Source: JAFGIN01 sp050301235 (GTDB lineage Bacteria; Fibrobacterota; Chitinivibrionia; Chitinivibrionales; Chitinispirillaceae). From it: a stretch of DNA of 15,469 nucleotides. The notes beneath the pieces were generated by a model. It ran no database searches. It saw nothing but the letters and a program-made list of their open reading frames with translations, and had not been told where the DNA came from. Where the stretch lies: assembly GCA_050301235.1 (NCBI GenBank), contig JBNKZD010000273.1, positions 1 to 15,469 on the forward strand, in the 5' to 3' direction. Every line of letters begins with the position of its first letter. The first letter of the stretch is position 1. The translations under genes were made by a program, and so were the position numbers. Below are positions 6,479 through 13,147 of this stretch, piece by piece.

Positions 6479-8890
6479 ATGGAAAGTAGAAACCTGAAGG
6501 AAACCTATTACAGGTATCTTCGATATTTTTTAGCAAAAGATGACACAACTGCAACACCCTATGATAAATACATGGCACTGGCGTATGTTGTCAGAAGTGA
6601 GATGGTGGATAATTGGATAAAAACCCAGAAAAACTACCATGATGTTTCTGTTCGCCGGGTGTACTTCCTGTCTATGGAGTACATTTTTGGCAAGAATTTA
6701 CGTCATAATATGATCAATCTGGGTATTGAAAAAGAGATTTCCTCGGCAGTTAAATCATTCGGACTTACAATCGAAGACCTTTATGGACAAGAGGATGATT
6801 TTGAAATTGGCAATTCAGGGAAAGCCAGAACCGCTGTATGTTACCTTGAATCGATGGCAACACTGGGGATTCCCGCAATGGCGTATGGTTTACGATACGA
6901 TTATGCTCAATTTCAACAGGATATTAAAAATGGCAATCAGGTTGAGCGTCCGTACGATTGGCTTCATCGGGGGCATCCCTGGGAAATTATCCGTCCGGAG
7001 TATTCATGTACAGTCAATTTTGCCGGAGATTGTCAGCCTGTAGATCCGGTGACATCATTTGGAGCATTCAAGTGGCAGAGTGCTGAACAGGTTCATGCAA
7101 TACCTTACGATGTTCCTGTACCCGGATATAGAAACAATGTTGTAAATACATTACGACTCTGGTCAGCACGTGCATCAGAGGAGTTTTTACCCGATTACCT
7201 TAATCACGGTGACTATGTACGGGCTTGTGAAGAGAAATCCCAGCTTGGTCGGATTACAAAAGTATTGTTCCCCGAAGAAGATGTTCGACGTGCTACTGAG
7301 TTGCGTATGAAACAGCAGTACTTTTTTATCAGTGCGGCTCTTCAGGACATTATTCGTCGTTACAAAGTAAAAAATCAGGATTTAAGTGAACTCGATAAAA
7401 AAATCATCATTCAGTTAAGCGGTAGCAGATGTGCTCTGGCAATTCCTGAATTGATGCGTATTCTGGTTGATATCGAAGGGGTTCCCTGGGAAAGGGCATG
7501 GCAGATCACACGTAATGTTTTTGCGTACACCAGTTATGCTGTTCTGCGTGAAAATCTTGAAACATGGCCTGTTTATAAAGTTGCTCAGATGTTGCCCCGT
7601 CATATGCAGATTATTTTCGAAATTAATCAGGTGCATCTTGAGGAGATTCGACGAAATTATACTACCGATCCAGAAATGGTTAGGGAGCTTTCTCTTATCG
7701 AGGAGGGTGAGGTCAAGCGGATCCGACTGGCAAATCTGGCAGTATTAGGTTCATTTGCGGTGAATGGTGTTTCAAATGAACAGACTGAAATAGTGAAGAA
7801 AAAACTGTTTCCGCAATATTCCCGCTATGTACCGGATAAATTTTGTAATATGTCCACCGGTATTGCGCACCGGCGTTGGATGCTTTGTTCGAATAGTCCG
7901 CTTTCTGAGCTTATTAACAGCACCATCGGTGATAAATGGATTACCAATCCTGAAGAATTATCTAATCTGGAAGCCTACAGTAAGGATCCATCATTTCTTG
8001 ATGCATTCTGTAAGTTAAAGGTAAATGCGAAAAAATCGCTGATTAATCAAATCGGATTAAAGAATAGTGAATTGCCTTCCGAGTCAGTTCTGTTTGATAT
8101 ACAGTGTGGTAAAATACACCCGTACAAACGTCAGGTATTGCATATCTTTAATATTCTTCATCGATATCTTAAAGTAAAAGCCGGTGAAAAGCTTGCAACA
8201 AAACGACTACACGTCTTTGCAGGGAAATCATCACCCTCAGATTTTCTTGCCAAACAGATTGTGCATCTGATCAATGTTACATCAGACCTTGTCAATAATG
8301 ATCCTGATGTCAGTGATGTAATGAAAGTGGTGTTTATACCTAATTTTGGAATGAGCTGGGCTGAATCACTGGTTTCATCAGCAGATATTTCAGAACAGAT
8401 TTCGACAGCATCCATGGAAGCTGCAGCCACATTCAATATGAAATTTGCCTTTAACGGAGCACTTACCGTCGGAAGTCGTTCCGGGACAAACATCGAGATT
8501 GCCGGAAAAGTTGATATCGAAAATATGTTCATTTTTGGAATGTCAGGTGATACACTTCTGGAGCTTGGACAAACCAAACCTTATGAATTAATAAATGCCG
8601 ATATCAGACTGCGTGATATTTTCAAACTGCTGGATAAAACATTGTCTATACTTCCGGAAGGTGCAGCAATCTTTCCTCTGATTTCATCATTGCGTGATCT
8701 GGACAGGTTTTATGTTCTGACCGATTTCAGCGATTACTTAAGAATACAGGATCTGGTCGATGTTGAATATTGTGATTCTCATAAATGGGCGCAAAAATGT
8801 ATATTAAATATTGCGCGTATCGGGTGGTTTTCGAGTGACAGAACTATCAGAGAATACGCCAGTAACATCTGGAAAGTCCCATCACTATGA
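6479..8890 (+). CDS. Glycogen/alpha-glucan phosphorylase family protein (GT35) with altered active site
   Basis: Active family members use pyridoxal phosphate to release glucose-1-phosphate from glycogen. This 803-residue protein is full length and aligns along the whole family: YFLSMEYIFG (62-71), ESMATLGIPA (124-133), PGYRNNVVNTLRLWSA (215-230), ALAIPELMR (319-327), AGKSSP and VVFIPNFGMSWAE (later half). The pyridoxal lysine is kept (Lys655 in FNMKF), as are Glu647, Thr651, His547, Tyr549 and Lys550. Many other signature residues differ: GNGGLGRLA is GNSGKARTA (111-119), LNDTHP is LSGSRC (313-318), AYTNHT is AYTSYA (349-354), TNGITP is STGIAH (459-464), KRIHE is GKIHP (544-548), SGTGNMK is AATFNMK. 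Catalysis is therefore doubtful. I chose the ATG at 6479 (AGGAG 4 bases upstream) over upstream starts because family similarity begins there. Its stop overlaps the Enzyme I start. Confidence 0.88.
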   Translation: MESRNLKETYYRYLRYFLAKDDTTATPYDKYMALAYVVRSEMVDNWIKTQKNYHDVSVRRVYFLSMEYIFGKNLRHNMINLGIEKEISSAVKSFGLTIEDLYGQEDDFEIGNSGKARTAVCYLESMATLGIPAMAYGLRYDYAQFQQDIKNGNQVERPYDWLHRGHPWEIIRPEYSCTVNFAGDCQPVDPVTSFGAFKWQSAEQVHAIPYDVPVPGYRNNVVNTLRLWSARASEEFLPDYLNHGDYVRACEEKSQLGRITKVLFPEEDVRRATELRMKQQYFFISAALQDIIRRYKVKNQDLSELDKKIIIQLSGSRCALAIPELMRILVDIEGVPWERAWQITRNVFAYTSYAVLRENLETWPVYKVAQMLPRHMQIIFEINQVHLEEIRRNYTTDPEMVRELSLIEEGEVKRIRLANLAVLGSFAVNGVSNEQTEIVKKKLFPQYSRYVPDKFCNMSTGIAHRRWMLCSNSPLSELINSTIGDKWITNPEELSNLEAYSKDPSFLDAFCKLKVNAKKSLINQIGLKNSELPSESVLFDIQCGKIHPYKRQVLHIFNILHRYLKVKAGEKLATKRLHVFAGKSSPSDFLAKQIVHLINVTSDLVNNDPDVSDVMKVVFIPNFGMSWAESLVSSADISEQISTASMEAAATFNMKFAFNGALTVGSRSGTNIEIAGKVDIENMFIFGMSGDTLLELGQTKPYELINADIRLRDIFKLLDKTLSILPEGAAIFPLISSLRDLDRFYVLTDFSDYLRIQDLVDVEYCDSHKWAQKCILNIARIGWFSSDRTIREYASNIWKVPSL

Positions 8891-10638
8891 GAAAAGAGAC
8901 ACGCCTGAACGGCTTACCCGTCGTTTCAGGTTGGGGTATGGGGGCAGCGTACTTTGTAGGAAGAGCTGTTCAGCCCGCATCGACGGTAACAATCGCACGG
9001 CAGGATGTCGGCGATGAGATTATGCGCTTTAATGAGATCCGCGAGAAGGCAAAAAAGAGCTATTCGCAACTTACAAAAGATCATGATGGATCTTCAACAC
9101 TCGATTCTTCAATTCTAAATATCTATCAACACATTCTGGATGATCCTGCATTTATCGGTCAGGTTGTGGAAACAATCTCGACAAAAATGTATGATCTTGA
9201 GACTTCAATCAGGATGGTTTCCGAGGATTTCATTAAGCGCTTTGAATCTTCCGGAACAGCTTATTTTAAAGAGCGAAGCTCTGATATGGTTGAAGTGTGT
9301 GAAAAACTGATATCGTATCTATATGAAGATGATGGACGAACCAAGACGTTTCTGGAGCCAGTGGTTTTAGTTGTCCTCAGATCTTTCACTCCTTCAGATA
9401 TATTATCATACGAAAAATCAAAAATTCAGGCAGTAATCACATCAAGCGGTGGAAAAACTTCCCATGCTGCGATTCTTGCCCGTTCGTATTCGATCCCGGT
9501 AATTTCCGGTGTTCCGAATATTTCAGAGTCAATTCGTCCTGGTGATCCGGTACTGGTTGATGCTGAAAAGGGGGTTGTATATGTACGCCCAAATGTTACG
9601 GTACTGTCCCGTTATAAAAAAGCAGGTTTTGATGAAGAGATTTTAAATAAACTCAAAGAAAAATGGCGTAGACCGGTTTACACTACTGATGGTGTGCAGA
9701 TTGAGGTACTTGCAAATATTTCTTTGCCTGATGATATTGATGATGCAAACGAAAACGGGGCTGATGGAATCGGGCTTGTCAGGACCGAGTATCTTTTATC
9801 CAATCGGAAAGAGATGCCCTCTGAAGAGTTACAGTTCGAATATTACAGTAAAATTCTCGATAATGGTGGAAAAAAACATTGTGTTATTCGCCTGATGGAT
9901 ATCGGCGGAGATAAAATACCTCAGTTTTTTGATATGCCTGCTGAATTTAATCCTTTTATGGGATGGCGTGCAATTCGAATTTTTCTTGAGCGAAAAGACT
10001 TGTTTGAGACACAGGTTGCTGCGATCCTTAGAGCTGGTGTCGGACATAATTATTCAATAATGATGCCGATGGTGACCACGTTACAGGAGTGGCTTGAGGC
10101 GAAAGCGTTTATCGTTCAGGTTGCCAGAAAACTGAATATTCAGGTACCACGGCTTGGAGTTCTCTTTGAGGTTCCGCTTGCTATTCTCGAAATGAATACA
10201 TTCATGCGGGAGATCGATTTTGCATCTGTTGGTACTAATGACCTTATTCAGTATCTCAGCGCCGCAGACAGAAATAATGCAAAAGTTAACTATCTGTACA
10301 ATCCCGTCGAGCCTGCATTTCTCCGGATTATCCGTAATACCATAAAATGTGCAAATGATAACGGAATGCCACTATCGATCTGTGGAGAGATGGCTGGAAA
10401 CCCTTTGCATACGGTGTTGCTGGTTGGTCTTGGTCTCAGGCGTTTCAGTGTAATTCCTAAGAATATACCTCTTATTAAAGAGATCATTGCGCATGTCAGC
10501 TATGCAGAAGCTGCTGAGAGTATCTCACATATCGACGCAATCGAATCAACAGAGGATATGGCGCACTGGCTTAAAACGCTCAACCGTCGGTTACTGGGTG
10601 ATGTGCTACAGCAGTTGCCGATATCGGTTGATGTGTAA
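8887..10638 (+). CDS. ptsI: PTS Enzyme I (PEP-protein phosphotransferase)
   Basis: Enzyme I takes phosphate from phosphoenolpyruvate onto a histidine and passes it to HPr, the first step of the PTS. The 583-residue protein has the normal length and order: an N-terminal HPr-binding/phosphohistidine region (1-235) and a PEP-binding barrel (about 260-555). The active-site motif GGKTSHAAILAR carries His193. PEP and Mg residues are present: Arg299 (GLVRTE), Arg335 (VIRLMDIGGDK), GWRAIR (359-364), Glu428 (FEVP), Asp452 (GTNDL), Arg462, and the catalytic Cys499 in SICGEMAG. So it looks active. The start ATG overlaps the phosphorylase stop (ATGA), so the two are translationally coupled; no ptsH lies in the window although it is the usual neighbour. 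It could serve a regulatory PTS rather than sugar uptake. Confidence 0.95.
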   Translation: MRKETRLNGLPVVSGWGMGAAYFVGRAVQPASTVTIARQDVGDEIMRFNEIREKAKKSYSQLTKDHDGSSTLDSSILNIYQHILDDPAFIGQVVETISTKMYDLETSIRMVSEDFIKRFESSGTAYFKERSSDMVEVCEKLISYLYEDDGRTKTFLEPVVLVVLRSFTPSDILSYEKSKIQAVITSSGGKTSHAAILARSYSIPVISGVPNISESIRPGDPVLVDAEKGVVYVRPNVTVLSRYKKAGFDEEILNKLKEKWRRPVYTTDGVQIEVLANISLPDDIDDANENGADGIGLVRTEYLLSNRKEMPSEELQFEYYSKILDNGGKKHCVIRLMDIGGDKIPQFFDMPAEFNPFMGWRAIRIFLERKDLFETQVAAILRAGVGHNYSIMMPMVTTLQEWLEAKAFIVQVARKLNIQVPRLGVLFEVPLAILEMNTFMREIDFASVGTNDLIQYLSAADRNNAKVNYLYNPVEPAFLRIIRNTIKCANDNGMPLSICGEMAGNPLHTVLLVGLGLRRFSVIPKNIPLIKEIIAHVSYAEAAESISHIDAIESTEDMAHWLKTLNRRLLGDVLQQLPISVDV

Positions 10639-10657
10639 TACAGCACATATTTTTTTT
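10631..10657 (+). terminator. Weak intrinsic terminator after ptsI
   Basis: ATGTGT and GCACAT form a 6-bp stem (one G-T pair) around loop AATACA, followed after one A by eight T (10650-10657). The ptsI stop codon lies inside the hairpin. The stem is AT-rich, so termination may be partial. Confidence 0.5.
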
Positions 10658-10671
10658 ATTAAATTCGGTGA

Positions 10672-10711
10672 CTTCGAGAGCCTCAGTCACCGGTGGCTGA
10701 TGCTCTCGAAG
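10672..10711. repeat. 40-nt near-perfect palindrome between ptsI and folE
   Basis: The outer arms CTTCGAGAGC (10672-10681) and GCTCTCGAAG (10702-10711) are exact inverted copies. Inside, TCAGTCACC and GGTGGCTGA pair with one G-T, separated from the outer arms by a C/T mismatch. The stem is long and GC-richer than its surroundings. It lies in the 3' region shared by two convergent genes, where it could block transcription from either side or protect transcript ends, but it has no T run in either direction. Confidence 0.8.
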
Positions 10712-10733
10712 CCACCTGCAGATAACAGGAATT

Positions 10734-11285
10734 TCAAGCTCGTTCCATTCCAATCAAGCGTAAAAACTCATTCCTGGTGGCACTCTCGTTTCTGAAACTT
10801 CCCAGCATCGCAGAGGTGATCATCTTTGAATTCTGTTTGGCTACTCCGCGCATCATCATGCAAAGATGCTGAGCCTCGATCACTACACCGACACCTTCGG
10901 CATTTATCGGTTCCATCAGGTGGGAGGCAATCTGCTGGGTCAGCCGCTCCTGTACTTGAAGTCGTCTGGAAAAGCAATCCACCAGACGGGCAAGTTTGCT
11001 CACTCCATACACGCGGTTTTGAGCGATATACCCTATATGACATTTTCCGAAGAACGGAAGCATATGATGTTCGCACATACTGTACACTTCAATATCGCGA
11101 ACGATGATCATATGATTGCACTCTTCCTGAAAAATAGCTTTACTCAGTATTTCATCCGGATTCATTTTATAACCGGACATCAGATGCTCGTAAGCGTGTT
11201 TGACTCTTTTAGGTGTATCAATCAAACCCTCTCTTTGTGGATCTTCACCAAGATATTTCAAAATGTTGATTATTTGATCTTCCAC
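10734..11285 (-). CDS. folE: GTP cyclohydrolase I
   Basis: The enzyme converts GTP to dihydroneopterin triphosphate, the first step to folate and other pterins, in the cytoplasm. The 183-residue protein is the usual bacterial length without the N-terminal extension. Zinc ligands are visible: Cys71 and His74 in SMCEHH (His73 is the catalytic partner) and Cys142 in EAQHLCMMMRG. Other signatures are TPKRV, GVSKLARLVD, RRLQVQERLT and TSAMLG-F. All core residues look intact, so it should be active. The start codon is GTG at 11285, supported by an AGGA site about 9 bases upstream and the absence of an in-frame ATG close by. It converges on ptsI and diverges from the TonB-C-like gene. Confidence 0.96.
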   Translation of the reverse strand: MEDQIINILKYLGEDPQREGLIDTPKRVKHAYEHLMSGYKMNPDEILSKAIFQEECNHMIIVRDIEVYSMCEHHMLPFFGKCHIGYIAQNRVYGVSKLARLVDCFSRRLQVQERLTQQIASHLMEPINAEGVGVVIEAQHLCMMMRGVAKQNSKMITSAMLGSFRNESATRNEFLRLIGMERA

Positions 11286-11439
11286 CCGTTTGAATCCTTT
11301 TCTATAATGTGATAGACTGTAACATTTCAGATTAAAAATACGTTATTTGAGGTATATTATTAGGAATTTTTCTCTTTTTTATCGATGAATGTGTGGGTAA
11401 AAGATATTTTTATAAAAATCATACGGGGAGTATACAATT
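11286..11439. promoter_or_regulatory. Divergent intergenic region folE / TonB-C-like gene
   Basis: This 154-bp AT-rich spacer carries the upstream signals of two genes leaving in opposite directions. GGAG occurs about 9 bases before the rightward ATG at 11440, and AAAGGA precedes the leftward GTG. TATTAT-type boxes occur (near 11357 rightward) but no promoter can be assigned with confidence. Confidence 0.35.
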
Positions 11440-12426
11440 ATGCAGCGATCAGGCCGGGAAAATAAACGTAATCGGAATAGCTCTTTTGTAAAAGGTCTAC
11501 TGCTTCTTTTTATTTTTGCTGCGATTTTATTTCTGTACAGAAATCTCAAGACCAACGGTTTACCATCACATTTCAGTTCGATGTTGTCCGGCGAATTTGA
11601 TAACTATAGAAACCTCAAAGCGCTTGATTCGACACGTGTGGATTCGATTAAAAATCAGGTTGCAGGTTTCTGGGTACATTTATCAGGGGATTCTTCAACA
11701 GCTGTGCGGATTACCGATTGTCTTGAATTGCAGAAAACGGGAATTATCTGGCAGGTCATCAGATGGGATATCAATTACCTCAATGCTGATTCAATTTCAC
11801 TGTATCATATAAGAAATTGCTATCTGAATCCCTACTCACTAAGCACCGATTCAAGTGAGGTTATCTGTGATGTGCGCGTGCTTCGTCAATCGTTTGTCTA
11901 TGGTGATGATACTTGCTATGGCGCAAGTCAGGTTGATAATCTTTGGCGCAGTAAATGGTCTGATGGCGTACTCGAGTTGAACAAAAAAAGGTACACACAC
12001 TATTCCGGACCGATTGAGAAATTTTTTCCTGACAGTATAATCGATCTTGTGGATAAAATCGATATTTTCGAGTGTAAAGGGAGCTCTCAACTTACCCCCC
12101 GTTCCATTGGGTTTCTCAAGAGTAAATTCGAAGAAAATCAATCTGTCATTCAACTTGATAATAAAAAAGTCATTTACGATTTTTATGATTACTTTTTGAA
12201 AGATGAATTGATTGAATCATTACCATATCTGAGTTCAATAGATGACAGTGTAGCAATTGTTCTCACTATTCAACCTGATGGAAATGTTCAGAATGTTGCT
12301 CTCAAGGATAATGTCGTAGTACAGAATAAACTTCAGGAACAAATTTTAAAAGAGGCTTTTTCCTGGAAGTTCCCTGTTCGTCAGTCTGATGGTGCTATTG
12401 AAATCCAGTATACGTTAAAATTCTGA
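11440..12426 (+). CDS. Membrane-anchored protein with TonB-C-like C-terminal domain
   Basis: The 328-residue protein has a short basic cytoplasmic N-terminus (RENKRNRNSS), one membrane helix (about 17-33) and a long extracytoplasmic part, giving N-in topology. Residues about 266-328 (VAIVLTIQPDGNVQNVALKD, then LKEAFSWKFP and a final beta strand IEIQYTLKF) have the arrangement of the TonB C-terminal / AgmX-PglI type domain: beta strand, G-x-V, helix, W-K-F-P, beta strand. The middle (60-260) is not recognised. There is no proline-rich spacer as in classic TonB, and no ExbB/ExbD genes are nearby. A role in envelope energy transfer or gliding-type machinery is possible but unproven. The receiver-domain gene follows 88 bases downstream. 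Confidence 0.65.
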   Translation: MQRSGRENKRNRNSSFVKGLLLLFIFAAILFLYRNLKTNGLPSHFSSMLSGEFDNYRNLKALDSTRVDSIKNQVAGFWVHLSGDSSTAVRITDCLELQKTGIIWQVIRWDINYLNADSISLYHIRNCYLNPYSLSTDSSEVICDVRVLRQSFVYGDDTCYGASQVDNLWRSKWSDGVLELNKKRYTHYSGPIEKFFPDSIIDLVDKIDIFECKGSSQLTPRSIGFLKSKFEENQSVIQLDNKKVIYDFYDYFLKDELIESLPYLSSIDDSVAIVLTIQPDGNVQNVALKDNVVVQNKLQEQILKEAFSWKFPVRQSDGAIEIQYTLKF

Positions 12427-12488
12427 CATGATAATTATTAAAATTGTGAATGTCCCACTACTACAATCAGAGGAGACTTCTGGCGCGG

Positions 12489-12510
12489 AACCTCCTTTTT
12501 TACGGAGGTT
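12489..12510 (+). promoter_or_regulatory. Hairpin sequestering the ribosome binding site of the receiver gene
   Basis: AACCTCC (12489-12495) is an exact complement of GGAGGTT (12504-12510), with an 8-nt loop of mostly T. The right arm holds the full GGAGG Shine-Dalgarno, 6 bases before the ATG at 12515, so folding would hide it. The hairpin is followed by TTTTAA, so weak attenuation is an alternative reading. It could act as a translational switch, for example thermal or protein-controlled. Confidence 0.6.
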
Positions 12511-12514
12511 TTAA

Positions 12515-12925
12515 ATGGTTCCTGAAACCCGTCCTGAGCCAGCACTAAAATCCGGGAAACAAATCCTTCTTATGGATGATGATCCGATGGTGCAGATGGT
12601 GGTGCAGAAATTATTGACAAAAAAAGGGTATAGGGTAGAGTGTGCTCAATCGGGTGAAGAAACTATAAAAAAATACCAGGAATACCTTGTTGGTGGCACC
12701 CCATTTCATCTGGTGATGATCGACCTTTCCATCCATGAAGGAATGGGTGGGGTAGAGGCTGCACAGCATCTCAAGGAGATCGATCCGGACTCTAAAGCAA
12801 TAATTTTCAGTGGATATATAAGTGATCCGGTTGTTGATGAGCCTGGAAAATACGGTTTTGATGGTGTTTTGAAAAAACCGTTCAGTATCGATGAGTTTGA
12901 GCGATTAATAGCGTCATTATCCTGA
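12515..12925 (+). CDS. Stand-alone response-regulator receiver domain protein
   Basis: The 136-residue protein is one CheY-like receiver domain (about 14-136) after a short proline-containing lead. The acidic pocket DDD (Asp21-23), the phospho-acceptor Asp70 in LVMIDLSI, Ser99 in IIFSG and Lys121 in KKPF are all in the expected places, so it should accept phosphate from a histidine kinase. There is no output domain. The sequence pattern (MDDDPMV, GMGGVEA, SGY-SDPV) resembles receivers found in or near hybrid histidine kinases, but no kinase lies in the window. Its Shine-Dalgarno is in a hairpin, and a repeat array begins at its stop codon. Confidence 0.93.
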   Translation: MVPETRPEPALKSGKQILLMDDDPMVQMVVQKLLTKKGYRVECAQSGEETIKKYQEYLVGGTPFHLVMIDLSIHEGMGGVEAAQHLKEIDPDSKAIIFSGYISDPVVDEPGKYGFDGVLKKPFSIDEFERLIASLS

Positions 12926-13063
12926 GGTTCAGGGGTTCAGGGGTTCAGGGTTCAGGGTTCAGGGTTCAGGGTTCAGGGTTCAAGGTTCAAGGTTCAAGGT
13001 TCAAGGTTCAAGGTTCAAGGTTCAAGGTTCAAGAGTTCAAGAGTTCAAGAGTTCAAGAGGTTC
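12926..13063 (+). repeat. Ordered tandem array of 7-9-nt GTTC repeats (about 19 units)
   Basis: About 19 consecutive units ending in GTTC begin immediately after the TGA of the receiver gene. Variants are grouped in blocks: AGGGGTTC (2, period 8), AGGGTTC (5, period 7), AAGGTTC (7, period 7), AAGAGTTC (3, period 8), then one 9-nt unit. Such block-wise homogeneity is what strand-slippage expansion would leave. No spacers are present, so it is not CRISPR. A three-unit relative lies at 5877-5905. The rest of the gap to 13148 contains nothing else recognised apart from the peptidase ribosome site. Confidence 0.9.
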
Positions 13064-13147
13064 TGTGACCGGAACTGTAAATGATTAAGCCGAGCTCCAT
13101 AAATTAGTGTACATTATCAGTAGAATGTTGAAAAAGGAGTTCTCAGA

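Noticed and set aside
6286..6480. 64-codon minus-strand frame upstream of the phosphorylase
   Set aside because: No ribosome site, no recognisable family, AT-rich chance composition; it lies over the predicted promoter of the operon.
8158..8577. 139-codon antisense frame within the phosphorylase gene
   Set aside because: Shadow of a strongly conserved coding region on the other strand; no family features.
10672..10711. Palindrome considered as a standard intrinsic terminator
   Set aside because: No T run follows in either direction and the inner loop is almost absent; reported as a palindrome instead.
10866..11312. 148-codon frame opposite folE
   Set aside because: Antisense shadow of folE, whose zinc and catalytic motifs are unmistakable.
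12926..13063. Repeat array considered as CRISPR
   Set aside because: Units are 7-9 nt and directly tandem, with no unique spacers and no cas genes.
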